Program-made: the position numbers and the translations under genes
Shown: one piece after another, positions 49,601-62,200 of the stretch
Layout of the letters: the number at the start of each line of letters is the position of its first letter
How positions within the stretch are numbered: position 1 is the first letter of the stretch
NCBI GenBank assembly: GCA_048213135.1
Contig: PS015083.1
Span: 1-64,000 of the forward strand
Origin: Reclinomonas americana ATCC 50394
Taxonomy: Eukaryota; Jakobida; Jakobea; Jakobida
Reading direction: 5' to 3'
DNA length: 64,000 nt
The notes under the pieces: generated by a model
What the model was told of the DNA's origin: nothing
The model's input: the letters and a program-made list of their open reading frames with translations, nothing else
Database searches by the model: none

Positions 49601-52456
49601 CTTCCGTCAGTACCTTGACCGCGTCGGACGACACTCGCTGCAAGCGGAGAAGAAGGGTGAATCATCACGTAGCCGCCTTCCGAAACCCCAGGCGACGAAA
49701 CGTCAAGCNNNNNNNNNNNNNNNNNNNNAGAGGGGTCTTGCGACGCAGCTCGCGCAACAGCGCGCCACGAGTGGTTTTGGTCCACGGGAAAATGTCGATA
49801 ATCATCTGCGATCCCGGGTCGTACGACGTGTGAACCTGTGAACGTGCGTTTGGTCAGCCTCTCCCCACTCGGTCATGCGCCCCCCTCCGCAGCACCACGC
49901 AACGTCGAGTCCAAGCTCACGAGCACGAATGACAATGCCCTTGACGCTGTCGGCAATCATGCGCTTGTCGAACTCGATCTGCGAGTCGGGTGAGTACTAC
50001 CATCACGAATCACGCTACAATTCTCCACCANNNNNNNNNNNNNNNNNNNNNNNNNNNNNNNNNNNNNNNNNNNNNNNNNNNNNNNNNNNNNNNNNNNNNN
50101 NNNNNNNNNNNNNNNNNNNNNNNNNNNNNNNNNNNNNNNNNNNNNNNNNNNNNNNNNNNNNNNNNNNNNNNNNNNNNNNNNNNNNNNNNNNNNNNNNNNN
50201 NNNNNNNNNNNNNNNNNNNNNNNNNNNNNNNNNNNNNNNNNNNNNNNNNNNNNNNNNNNNNNNNNNNNNNNNNNNNNNNNNNNNNNNNNNNNNNNNNNNN
50301 NNNNNNNNNNNNNNNNNNNNNNNNNNNNNNNNNNNNNNNNNNNNNNNNNNNNNNNNNNNNNNNNNNNNNNNNNNNNNNNNNNNNNNNNNNNNNNNNNNNN
50401 NNNNNNNNNNNNNNNNNNNNNNNNNNNNNNNNNNNNNNNNNNNNNNNNNNNNNNNNNNNNNNNNNNNNNNNNNNNNNNNNNNNNNNNNNNNNNNNNNNNN
50501 NNNNNNNNNNNNNNNNNNNNNNNNNNNNNNNNNNNNNNNNNNNNNNNNNNNNNNNNNNNNNNNNNNNNNNNNNNNNNNNNNNNNNNNNNNNNNNNNNNNN
50601 NNNNNNNNNNNNNNNNNNNNNNNNNNNNNNNNNNNNNNNNNNNNNNNNNNNNNNNNNNNNNNNNNNNNNNNNNNNNNNNNNNNNNNNNNNNNNNNNNNNN
50701 NNNNNNNNNNNNNNNNNNNNNNNNNNNNNNNNNNNNNNNNNNNNNNNNNNNNNNNNNNNNNNNNNNNNNNNNNNNNNNNNNNNNNNNNNNNNNNNNNNNN
50801 NNNNNNNNNNNNNNNNNNNNNNNNNNNNNNNNNNNNNNNNNNNNNNNNNNNNNNNNNNNNNNNNNNNNNNNNNNNNNNNNNNNNNNNNNNNNNNNNNNNN
50901 NNNTCTCCACAAACCTGGTCGGGAGTGTTCTCCGGTCCCGGCTGCACACACGCACGCATATTCGAGTAAGCAAAAGAATTACACAGAGTTTCCCAAGGCA
51001 CAACCTCCTTCTCCCCCTCACCTGCAGCATACGCAGCAGCGGCTCGACCAAATGCTGATTGATGTGAATCATGACGAAATCGGCCACAGCCAGCACCTCC
51101 TCGGCCGGCCCCAGCGAGTCCCATTCCACCTGAATCCACATGTTGGGAGAATCAAACGCTTCTGCCAACTTGCGCGCGTACTTGTCGAGCTCTGCATTGC
51201 AGCTCTCGCGCAGCACCGACTCGCGAGCGAGTTCCTGCACACAACGTCAGTGGCTTTGAGAGGCACGACAGGTGTGCAGCCATGCAGAGCGGACCTTCGC
51301 CAGATTCAGCACATCCATCCACTGCTTGCGGGTCTCCTCGGAATTGGCGTGCAGGAAGTAGGTGCGTTTGCGAGCCTCGATCGACCACGAGAACGGCTTG
51401 CCTGCACGCACGGTCGAGGGACGTGAGTGCTGACAGCAGACTGCCTCTCGCTAACACACAGACACACACGAACCAGTCTCCGCCTTGTCGACCGCCGTAA
51501 TCGCCGAGTCAGCGCCCAACTCCATCACACCCTTCAGCTTGATCATGCCCTGCACACGATCACCATGAGCACCCAGCTCCGAGACAAAGAGCGTCTCATC
51601 AAGCTTGATCATGTGAAGGACTGCTCACACAAACACATACACACATACACACTGTCTCTCTCTCTCTCTTTCTCTTCCCCTCTCCCCTCTCTTTCGCCAC
51701 TCAACATCCGGCTTGGACGAGTAGTACGACAGCTGCAATCCGCGCAACACAAAGTACCGCTTCTTCCAGCTGCGATGACGACCTTTATCGGAGAATAGTC
51801 AGTCAAAAAAAACCTCATCTCCGAACATCGATGGCATGCTTGACTGCACACACACACACCTCCGCGCTTTGAAAGGAATCCCTCATAGAGCACATCAGCA
51901 CCACCGCCTCCCTGCAGCAAACAAAACACACACACACGCACCAATGAGAAAGGCAAACACAAAAGTGTGTGCGTGTGACATTGCGATGCTTCACCTGCAG
52001 ACCGGCCGACTGCAGCGAGAAGTTGCCACTTCCACTGCCGCCTCCGCCACTGGAGCCACCAGCGCCGACGAGCACCGAGGAGGCCGACGAGGACAAGGAG
52101 GAGGAAGGGGAGGAGGAGGCGGAGGAGCCGAGTCCTGCAGTGGACACTCGCCGATCGCCGTACGCGATGCCTGGCGGTGAATCAAGTGCGACCGTGCTGA
52201 TCAACACGCAAACGCAAACGAGGAGTGGCACAGTGAGTGTGAGCGATCAAGAAGTGACTGAGCATGAGGAAAATGCAAACAAGTGAAAAAAGGAGAGGAA
52301 AGAGAAGAGAAGAGAGGCAGAGAACGTGGAAGGGATGGAGAAGAAAAAGGAAGGCAGAACGTGAGCTCACCGACGACTCATTGACACTGACGATGTCGTC
52401 CTCTGATCGTCCTGCAAAATTCTGTCCGTTTGAGCAGCTCTCTCTCGCTCGATCAT
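46608..52456 (-). CDS. Large PH-domain protein of unknown function
   Basis: The start (ATG 52454-52456) gives MIERERAAQTDRILQDDQRT, then a Ser/Gly-rich linker. A pleckstrin homology domain follows (about 51910-51290): VLYEGFLSKRGG, WKKRYFVLRGLQLSYYSSKP, GMIKLKGVMELGADSA, FSWSIEARKRTYFLHANSEE and TRKQWMDVLNLA, with the invariant Trp. The remainder (over 600 visible residues, mostly helical) I do not recognise: DSPNMWIQVEWDSLGPAEEV, HENIIRIDFSSAIGEAGFL, YDKRVSEIMLLIDQAMTDI, FFERPDLLVWDDEIKSLAFI, WLKCFHTITCNWGVHVFGGL, LDRLEGFELVNAPASRGK. It ends in a coiled coil (AEERQRDHKDELLQHQQETI) and TAG at 46608-46610. There are more than 20 exons; two gaps (49709-49728, 50031-50903) remove sequence. PH domains bind phosphoinositides or proteins, so a membrane or cortical role is plausible only by inference. 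Confidence 0.75.
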
Positions 52457-52536
52457 TCGCTTGCTCTCAACCGAGTGCTTATTCGTCACACACACGCACA
52501 CACTCTCTGTCGCACACACACACACGTCGTTGACAG
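52457..52536. promoter_or_regulatory. Short divergent promoter, PH protein / Ser-rich protein
   Basis: 80 bp between opposite start codons, with ACACACACAC tracts and CTCTCTG. A GACAG sequence directly precedes the plus-strand ATG. Confidence 0.4.
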
Positions 52537-55500
52537 ATGCTATCCAGTGAGCTGCGCCAGCGACTGCGCAGTCGGGTGCTTCCGTCGCAGGTGCTGCGAT
52601 CGCTGAGCAGCGACGAGGATGACGAGAGTGGGAGCGATCCACCACCACCAGCGCACCTGCTGGCGTCGCCACACGAAGAGATGGATGATCTGATCGCTGA
52701 GGCGGAGGCCGAGGTGCGTCGTGCCGAGCAGCACTGGACAGAGGAGGAAGAGGAGGAGGCGATCATCATGGCGTCGTCGTCGCCATCGGTGTTTCCATCA
52801 AATGTGGTGTTGCACGTGGCCGATGCGCGACCGCTCGAGTCGTTCCCGGCGGCACAGCAGGCGCAGCGATGGCGGGAACGCACGCGATCGCGATCGCAGT
52901 CGCCCGTGCCGTTGCCGCAATCGGTCGGCAGCACCGTGTCGCCACCTCGTCGAACGACGCGACCACCGACGCCACCGTCGCAACAACAGAAGCAACAGCA
53001 GCACCAGGGAACGTCGTCATTGTCGTCCATGTCGGGGCCGATCGCATCGGGTGGTGGCGTTGTCGCCGGCAGTGGCCCTCCGTCGTCGGTCTCGTCCGTG
53101 TCATCGTCGACGGCATCGAGTCCCCGTCGAGTCGTCGCGTCGCAGCAACAGCAACAGCAACAGCAGCAGCAGCATTCACCACGGCGACAGCGACGCGCCG
53201 TGTCGCCATCACCACCGACACTCACACCGCGATCGTCGGGATCGCGTCACAGCAATGGGCGCATTGGTCAGCTGATGGCTCGATCGCCGTCGCCGTCGTC
53301 CATGCCCTCCAGTCACGATCGGTGGCACAGTGGTGGTCTGTTGCACTCGCAGGACGGCTACTCGGCGTCGACCGCCGGCAGTGTCGCCATTGGCAAGGCA
53401 CTGAATTCGACGGAGCGATTGCTGGAGACGGCCAGGTTTGTATTGTCGAGGTCCAGCGCTGGCAAGTGCTTCTTTCATTGTCGCTGACTGCTTCCACTGC
53501 GCAGGTTCCATTTGGAGGCCTACACGCGGTATGTGTTGCGCACGGTCGCCAACGAACCGTATCCCTCGGAGAAGCACTTTGCCACGGTGCACGCGTTGTG
53601 TCTCATTCTCGACATTGAGTTCCCGATCAACAACTGGCCTGGTGAGCCGTGCAGTGTGCTGGCCAGTCTTGCCACTATGCACTGGTGACTGACGTGTGCG
53701 TCCGCGTGACAGCGTGTCGGGAAATCTTGTTGGATCCACACCTGCGTGATCGACTGGAGATGGCCCGCCCTGACGATTGGTCGTTGACTCGTGTGGGCAA
53801 GTTTTCCGCGCTGCGGACACGAATGCTCTACTGGATGAGTGATGTTTCTGTTGCGTTTGGATGTGGTGCTGTCGCTGTTGCTGCGCCACACGTCGCTGAC
53901 GAGCACGCGCAGCTGGATCACACCTTTCATCGCATGTTCCACTATCTTGTCACGTTTGGCGATGCACTCGAATACTATGCCAACTTCGCGTGAGTTTCAT
54001 CCCTGCTTTCCACTAGCCTACCAGTGCACTGACTCGACAGCGCAGAAAACGAGCCACATCGTCCAAGGAGCTGAGTCGGTCGTGGAGTCCACATCCGTCA
54101 CGCGGTTCATCGCCGCTACACATCTTGGCGACGGCCGGACGACCAAGTGGCTCACCGACACCACCGTCACCAGCAGGGCCGACAGCGCTGCCCGACGGCG
54201 ATACGCTGGACCTGTCCAGCTCCGATGACGAGCACGACAGGCAGCCGCTGTCCTCCAAGCCGGCAGCACGGCGGCGGAAACTTCAACAACAACAACAGCA
54301 GCAGCAGCAGCAGCAGCAAGAGCAGTCGTTCTCGTCCAGATCCACACCACGCAGCTCGGCATCGGGAGTGTCGAGCCCGCGCATAATTACTGCCTCCTCT
54401 ATCACGAGTGCCACTGGAGCGGCGTTGTCACCGCCCACGCCATCCGCAGCTGCTGCGTCGTCGTCACCGCGCGGTTCTCGGCCACCGCTGGCATTCAGTC
54501 CGCGTGACTCGAAGCGACCACCAAGTCCGGCGATGCGCAACTCTCCGCGTCACACACCGACCTCCAGCGTGAGCTCCAGTGGCACGATGAGTCCACGGCA
54601 CATTGTTCACCCGCGGCACAATGGTGGCGGCCAGTCGAGTGCGCTGGACAGCTCGCCGCGCCACACTCCACGCTCGTCGGCCAGTCCCACTGTGAGTTTC
54701 GTCAGCGTCAATAGCCAGTCGCCACGCCAGTCGGCCACCCACAGCCCGAGGAGGAGTTCAGTGCCAAACACGGCAGCGACCGGCACCCCTGCCGGTAGCA
54801 GCACCGGCTCGCTGACGCCACGTGCTCAGTCGCAACATACGCATCATGGGCGCGCTCAGAATCGCCCGTCACCTTCCTCCACTCCACGATCTCCTGGCAC
54901 CGGCAGCAGCGCCTCGTCTCCCGATTCGGGTCCACCGGTATGTGTGCATGTGTCTGTGTGTGCCTTGTTGCGCCTTCTGACTTACCTCTCTCTCTCTCTC
55001 GCTCTCTTCGACGCAGCTCATGCGACTGCCCGTCGCCTCCGGAGTGCAAGCCAGTCGATCCGATGTGTCACTCATCAGCTCGTTGGCGCCCTCCGACCGC
55101 TCAATGTACAGCGAAGTGCCGTCGGCACACGGCGCCGTCGCCGGCTCGTTGACCACGATGGAAACCGAGGCGGCTGTCACACTGCCGGAGAAGCCCGGGC
55201 GGTTACACGGCGGCCGCGACGAAGAGGACGATGTGGACCTTATGCGCGCGCTGGTGGGCTCCTACCAAGCTGCAATCAGTGCCTGCGAAGCGCAAGCCAT
55301 ACCACCAGCGGCAGCCACACAACTACCGTTTGCTCAGTACTCTGTTGCGTCGACTGTGTGCTCGCGAGTGAGTGCGAGATATACGGACTCACCTTCTGTG
55401 CAGATCAAGACGCGCGTGGCACCCGATCGTATTGGTCCACACACGCCAGTGCCGCGAGTCGCGTCACTGGAGTTTGCGTTGGAGGCCATGCGTGTGGGCA

Positions 55501-55786
55501 ACCAGACCATGGCCAGGGCGCTCGATGCGTTGCGTGCCGATGCGTGGCCGGCACAGCTGCAGGCGGCCGACGTGGAATCCCATCGGCGAGACAGCGACGC
55601 GGTGGGTCGCGACAATGACAATCTGGTGCGGTTACAGCAGGAACATCGGCAGCTAATTTCCGAGTTCCGCAAAATGGTGCGTGCATCCCTGGCGCGGAAG
55701 GAATAGGCCATGGTTGTGTCTCACTCTACTGCGTCTGTGTGCAGCTGGAGGAAGCAACTCTCCTCCAACGGGCCATGCGTACATGA
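52537..55786 (+). CDS. Ser/Pro/Gln-rich protein with one conserved-looking helical block
   Basis: No family recognised. ATG 52537 gives MLSSELRQRLRSRVLPSQVL, an acidic helix with EEMDDLIAEAEAEVRRAEQH, then a long disordered region of SP/TP/SR motifs with poly-Gln runs (about 53140-53170 and 54280-54320). A folded-looking block at 53500-53985 reads FHLEAYTRYVLRTVANEPYP, ALCLILDIEFPINNWPACRE, LRDRLEMARPDDWSLTRVGK and LDHTFHRMFHYLVTFGDALE. After more SPR-rich sequence come SLEFALEAMRVGNQTMARAL and a coiled coil (LVRLQQEHRQLISEFRKM) spliced to LEEATLLQRAMRT and TGA at 55784-55786. Without that last intron the frame stops at 55704-55706. The many SPR/TPR sites suggest a phosphorylated cytoskeletal or regulatory protein; this is inference. 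Confidence 0.7.
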
Positions 55787-55989
55787 CATGGGGCGGTGGA
55801 CGCTAGCGTGATTCACCCAACTTTCTCTGACACATATCACAACAACAACAACAATAACGAACAACTTTTTACGCGTCACGTGTACAGCTGCTGAGGCACG
55901 CATGCGTGTGTGTCTGTGCATGTTATAAAAAATGACATTTTTTTCTGCTTGCTTTCTTTACTTGCTTGTTTGTCACGTGTTCTCCACGG

Positions 55990-57508
55990 CTATGAGTGCA
56001 CGGAATTCGCACGCGCTTGCACAGCGTGTTGCTGTATCTTGGGTCGCAGACTGACCACAAAGTGCTTCAGCTTGCGACACAGCGTCGCACCGTAGGCACA
56101 CGATTTGAGAATGCCCTTGAATGCCGCCTCCCACGGCAGCACGGGATAGCGGAATTCATGCTGATCCACCACCTGTGCCTGCCGACCACCAATGGATCTG
56201 TGACCACGCAGCACGTAGTGAGGACGACATTGGGGGAGGAGGAGAGTACGCGTCGAAAAAAACGCAACACTATCTTGCCGGTCAAATCGCGGTCGGCATA
56301 CGATCCGAGATGCGCCTGCTTGGCCGCCTGCTGTGCAGGCACACTGCCGACGGGCGCCAGCTGGAACACACCCAGCACCAACTGCGTCTCCTGCACATAG
56401 CAGCCGAGCAGCACCTCTTGCGGTAGTGGTGGCTTGAACGACTAACGCAGAGATCACATGTGAGCGTTGTCGTGCAAAGAAGACAGCTCGGGTCTTGCAC
56501 GCAACTCGCTCACTGAACGTGCCGTGCCGTGCGGCAATCTCCACCGGTCGCAGCTGCAGCTCCTCTTTCGCCTGCTCCAGTATCAGCAGCACCTGCTCAA
56601 GAACCTGCGCCACACACACACATCAGATGCGATCCCGAGCAATCCTTTGCAAAGTGCAGGGACACACCTCCACATTGCGCTCGGCGACCTTGAACACCTC
56701 CACATCGCCCTCCAGCGCATCACTCTGCGCGGCGGCCGACAGACCCTCCATGCACTGCAGCGCCTCATTGGTGAGGTTCTCCGCATTCTGCACCTGCTCG
56801 ACAAACACCGGAAACGCCTCGTCAATGTGCGTCTCGATCAGCGCCCCGCGTTGTATCCTCGGCATGCGAAGCAACACGTTCTGTTGAACCCACGAGCGAG
56901 ATCAGCACACGCTTGACCTCACTCTTCCTCACACACAGACAGGCACAGAACTCCTCCTGTGATCATCGATCCCATGATCTCCATGGCGCCACCAATCGCA
57001 ATCACACTGTGAGCGCAACGCACANNNNNNNNNNNNNNNNNNNNNNNNNNNNNNNNNNNNNNNNNNNNNNNNNNNNNNNNNNNNNNNNNNNNNNNNNNNN
57101 NNNNNNNNNNNNNNNNNNNCACATGAGCGCCTCTCTCTTCCTCCTGCTCTCTCCTCTTTGACACACATGGAAGCACACCTGTTGTTCCGTGTGAGCTCCA
57201 CCTGATCCGTCGCGCCTATCAAGTTGTCAACACATGCACACACACACACACTCTCTCTCACACACACGCAGACCTTTGGTCGACAACAACGTGGCACAGA
57301 ACTCCAAGTTCTCTCGCGTGTGTCGCCACAACAGCGGAAACTCATCGCGTAACAACAAGAACAGCTCACGCGTCTGCCTCACAAACACACTCTCAGAGAC
57401 GCACACACGCGCGCACAGACGCAGACACACAGAGCGAGAGGCGCTCACCATTACGCGATACTCTTCCTCCAGCAACGCAGCTGTCTCGGCGGCTGCCACA
57501 CTACTCAT
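55990..57508 (-). CDS. ROGDI: Rogdi / Rav2-like V-ATPase regulator
   Basis: Rogdi (yeast Rav2) is a subunit of the RAVE complex that assembles V-ATPase. Exon 1 (ATG 57506-57508) reads MSSVAAAETAALLEEEYRVM, like human AERAVLEEEFRWLL, followed by ELFLLLRDEFPLLW. After gap 57025-57119 come VLLRMPRIQRGALIETHIDE (human VNLKMPRNNQ), VEVFKVAERNVEVLEQVLLI, SFKPPLPQEVLLGCYVQETQ then LVLGVFQLAPV (human FAPALPSDLLVNVY...VYQLHAL), and QHEFRYPVLPWEAAFKGILK then LCRKLKHFVVSLRPKIQQ (human VIPWLNDAL...LCQQLKDKI). It ends ARANSVHS and TAG at 55990-55992. The visible length fits the family's about 290 residues. Convergent with the Ser-rich gene. Confidence 0.82.
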
Positions 57509-57550
57509 TCTTGTATGTCCTCGTCCTCTCACTCGCCTTTCGCCTCTCAA

Positions 57551-58400
57551 ATGAGACGACCTCTGCTTGCGGCTCATGTGCACCGCAAGTACTCTGGCCG
57601 CCACGCCACTGCGCATCCGTTTGCGCGCAGGTCACACTGTGCAAGTCGCTCCGGAGTGACTGCGGTGCTCGGAGTGCCTTGTGCACAGCCGCCGATGGGC
57701 AGAGCCCGCGGCCTCTTCAGTCGCTCATGTTACACATGCGCGCGTGTGCACTACCTGCAAGTTTGTTGCTGTCTCTCTCACTCTGCATTTGTGCCAGTGG
57801 CGACGAGGAGGTCGTGTTGAGTGGCGATGCCTTTGCTCCTGCCTGCACGCAGTGGGGCAATCACATGGACACTGGTGGTGGAGGGCGGTCGGTGCTGCGC
57901 GGTGGCGAGGACTGTTTGTACTTGAATGTGTGGATGCCTTCGTGGGTGGCGCAAAAGATTGCCTCGTCGTCGTCTGCCGAGGCGGTCGATGTGCAGTTGC
58001 CGGTGCTGGTGTGTGGATCTATGGAGGCGGTTTCACCAACGGCTATACCTTCAATCCATACTACAGTTGAGAGAAGCAGCATGCAGCTGCTGCCTGGGGA
58101 AGACTGCCTTGCTGACTTCTTTGCAGACGGAACCAATTTCGTGGCCGAGCAGCAGGAGATTATCTTTGTCAGTGTGGCGTACCGCAGCGGTGAATTTGGT
58201 CTCCTGTTGTGGCATTCATGTGGGGGAATGGTGCTGAGGTGTGACTGTCGATGCAGAGTCGACATTCTCGGGTTTGCCAGTCTGCGCGATATATCGAATG
58301 GAACCGATCGCGACCATACGGTTCAATTCGTCGTCCGCTTTCTATTTGTGTGTGTTTCCGTCCCCTCCTTCTTGAGAGCGGGGAGTGTGTGTACGCGGTG
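57551..58400 (+). pseudogene. Carboxylesterase/cholinesterase-family relic, frameshifted and truncated
   Basis: The pieces match the N-terminal quarter of type-B carboxylesterases in order: GVTAVLGVPCAQPPMGRAR (family FLGIPYAxPP), GDAFAPACTQW, GEDCLYLNVWMPSW, LPVLV, then in a different frame WIYGGGFTNGYTFNPYY (oxyanion-hole GGG), and after an intron GTNFVAEQQEIIFVSVAYRS and VDILGFASLRDISNG. A one-base-loss or two-base-gain frameshift separates LPVLV from WIYGG at about 58009-58013. Nothing after about 58330 resembles the family: the GNxGLxDQ block, the GESAG nucleophile elbow and the Glu/His of the triad are absent before the next gene. The introns otherwise splice in frame. It is best read as a decaying gene copy; a sequencing error could explain the frameshift but not the truncation. 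Confidence 0.65.
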
Positions 58401-58590
58401 AAGCTGTCTGTGCATGGATGCCGAGAGAGAAAGAGAAAAACTTCACTCACCGTATTCCAGAAGCGGACACAGCGATTATGACACCCCAAATCGGTGTCGC
58501 GAGTCAGGAGCCTGCAAGAAACGCGAACTGTTCATCAGCGTCGGTGAGGATATAGCCGATTAGAGCGACAACCTGGCATGGAGTGTCGAC

Positions 58591-59007
58591 ATGTCCAGAT
58601 TCGCTCCTGCATTTTTGGTAAGCTCCGTTTGTCACATTTGCTGTTTTCTTGTTTCTCTTTTGTTGTGCGAGAGGAGAAGACTCACATCAAAACAAAAAAA
58701 AAAGCGAGAAAAGAGTAGCACAGCGTGTTGTGTGTTTGCAAGTCTTCCAGACAACATCACAGTGAGTGCGAGTGTGTGTGCGAACGAGCTACACCTGAAA
58801 AACCTTTGATTACGAATACAACTGTTTGCAGCACATGGTGGTGAAAGGTGGTGCCTCTGTCACGACAGGAGGGCCTGTGGACAGCAGACGCGCAGTGGAC
58901 TTGTCTGACTTCGCGATTCTGTGGCGCTCCACCAGCGGTTGCGTTTCAAATACCACTACTTGCCCGTTTCACGCACTCACTGAATATTTTCTCTCTCTCC
59001 CCCTCTG

Positions 59008-59066
<59 letters not shown>

Positions 59067-59076
59067 GTTCGTTCGT

Positions 59077-59111
<35 letters not shown>

Positions 59112-59241
59112 NNNNNNNNNNNNNNNNNNNNTCGTTCGTCGTACGTTCGCGTACTCTTCGGTCGGCGCCTCCACCACGTGTCGTCGTACTAACACACTAC
59201 TCGTCCTCCCCCTCAATATTTTCTCTCTCCCTCCCTCTCTC

Positions 59242-59276
<35 letters not shown>

Positions 59277-62200
59277 CTGTGTGTGTGGTTGTGTTTCTTG
59301 CGCGCGCAGAGGCCACGGAACGTGCGCCGCTGTTTTCTCATGTTGCGTTACCACACACCCTTTCGTGACGTTGACCATTGTTAGCTAACCCCGGTTTTTG
59401 CCGCCAACAGTCGCGTTTCATTGAGGCGCTGTGTCTGCTGGCCGCACACCTCTCACTGCTGTTGACGGTGGTCGATCCGAGTATATTCGACCGCGCCACT
59501 TCAGTGGAAGTGGCACAATCGTTCGCGGCCACTCTCGCCCGCGATGTTGTTCGCTACGCGTTCAACATTACTGTGCAATTCAGTGCGTCGGTGCGTTGTG
59601 CAGTGAGACCGCACCCACACCCCCCTTCCCACAAACGCGTGTATGCGGCCAGACAACTGATGTACATTTTTGGTTGTTCTGTATCTCTGTCAGGATATTC
59701 TCTACGCTCGCATGATTACCATGTGGTTCTACGTCATGTGTGCGGCGGTTCTGGTGCTGCTGCAAGTGGCCTACGTGTGGTATCGATTGCGGGTGGACTC
59801 GATTGCCTCCAAGACTACGAGTACGGACTCGTGTGCCAACTCGGGGCTGGCGCTCCTGCTGCGCGTGCAGGTGTTGCCGTCTACTCCGCGCGCGCTCTCT
59901 CTCTATCTCTCTCTCTCTATCTCTCTCACTCGCTCTCTCGTGTGCACAGTTGGCGCTGCTGTGTGGACCTGCATTGACGTTTTTGGCCGTTACGCTCTTG
60001 CGACCGTTGCACTGTGACTTTGCGACTCTCCAGCATCTGAGCTCGGTTTCGCAATCAGAAGAATGGAGTTGCGTCAATGAGGCAGTAAGGAAAGAGAGAG
60101 ACAGAGAGAGAAAGAGAGAGAGAGAGTGAGGAATGGAAGAGGCATCGCCCGCGGCCGTGTACAACCAAGTTCGAACTCAAACAGTAATTTCTGAGTGGCG
60201 CGCAGATGTCGCAGCGCAACATGTGTTGACTTTTGCCTGTTGTATGTTTCTTTCGCGTTCATGGGTGTCTGCGTGCTGGGTGTGGTGCTTTGTCGCGTGT
60301 AACGGTTGTCGACTCTCTCTTTTCTGTTTTTCTGCTGGCCGTATCTGTCGGGGTTTACCATGAAAGCTTTGGTCTCAATCGCACACTCCTCGACACAGCG
60401 TGCCGTGATGTTCCCAATGCCGCCATGGGTGCCGTTGGAGCCCTTCTGCTGGTGCCCGTGACTGCGCTAGCTGTCATTGTGCCGATGCTGTTGCGTTTCC
60501 TGGTTGAGAAGCGTAAAAACTCGTTTTCAGGTACACGAGTCTCACTGTAACTGCGCGCAGTTCCTTGCCGTTCCAGCCCACCTCGCCAATGCTGAGTACC
60601 GGCTTTCTGTCGGGCCGCTATCTGGCCGCGATTAATGTGCTTCGGGTGTTTCTGTGCTTCACCCACGTATTCGCCGCGCACGTTCAGCCACTGGTGCACG
60701 TCGGCGTGGCAGTTGTGGCAGGCGTGGCCATTTTCGCTTGGTGTATCTATTACGTGCCGTTTTTGCGCGGATGGGTTTCGTACGTCGCCAGCACGTGGAT
60801 ACTAGGTGTGGCGCTGGCTGGCGTCGCCGGCGCTGTGGCCGTGTACCTGCCGAACAGTCCCGTCGTCATCGTGGCCACCGCAGGCAGTGCGTTGCTCGGC
60901 GGATTCGCAGTGTCGTCTCTCGTTGCTTGGCTTGCTGGACGACTGCGCATGCTGGTCATGCACCGAGTCATCAACCGCTTCATCAACCAGGCGGACGACG
61001 TCGACTTCCCGGACACCACGAGGCGCAAGAGTTTGCAGTTCAGCGGATCCTTGTCGAGTTTTGGCGACAAGGAGCCTGCCGCTGCCGTGGAAACACTGTT
61101 CCAGTCACCGTGGATGTACGAGCTAGCAGCGCGACTCCCCACTGCAAACGTGGTGGAGCCGTGGGAACGCGCCAAGGATCTCTTCGAACTAGGTGCTGTC
61201 TCCCTGGTCGTGCTCTGTGCTCGTGCGTGCTCCAGCGTGCTAACTTGCTTGCACAGGCATGACCATGTTGCCGGATCCGGCGGTGCTGTCGGCACTCTAC
61301 GCAATCTACAACTGGTACTGCGGTATTGAGTTGAAGCAGGCCCAGGCTCAACTGGCTGCAGTGAGTGCAGCACAGGACCAGCTACCCATCGATGTGCGAC
61401 GCATGGTGCAGTTTGCCACCGCATCGGCCACATTCTCCGACAATGGTACATTCAAGAAGCAACTGTTCACTCGCCGCATGGCGCGCCTGCACGAGGTGAT
61501 CGCTCACGATTTCGATAGCCCAGCCTCGAGGCGAGAAAACTCACCGTGTTTCGTCGTTCATACAGGTCTGGTGTCAGTGCTACGTTCTGCTCCTGGCTGT
61601 GTGGCGCAACCTTGGCTCGGAGCGCTCTGATCGTTACATCTCATCTGTCGCGATCGTGTGCGAGCGTGCTCCACTCTCTCTGCTTACCATCCCGATGAAC
61701 ACAGACGAAAAGGTGGTCTTCCTGATCCTCAACTTGCGCGAGTACGAAGAAAAGTGCGACAACCTGTTCAATGAGATGATACACGACTACCCGGAGAATG
61801 CCGAGTTGGCGGCTCTGTACTCTCAGGTGAGCAGCTGAGGCCCTGGAGAAGGTCCATCATCGGCTGCTGACCTGTTGGCGTGCAGTTTCTCCTCGAAGTC
61901 AAACAGGATACACTCGGAAGCCGCCGATATGACGAAGTTGCCGACCGATTGCTTGCCATGTCAGACTTTGGCGTGCATAAGGAGAAGGAGTTCACGCTCA
62001 ACGAGATCTCCACGGTAGGGTCTTGCTCTGCAGAGATGATTCTGTGTGAGTTACTGCTCACCGGAGTCAATTCTACACAGGCTCTCTACAGGCAGATGAT
62101 AGGCTTGGGACCTGGGGATGCTCATGAACCTTCTCTGGCCTCACTTGGCGATGGTCAGCTGTTCACAGACGTTGACCGGTTATTCATGTTGAAGTTCCGC

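Noticed and set aside
53700-53990. Read-through of the exon ending ALRTRMLYWM into VSVAFGCGAVAV
   Set aside because: An internal intron with a CGCAG acceptor before LDHTFHRMFHYL gives a better continuation, so the Ala/Val-rich stretch is treated as intron.
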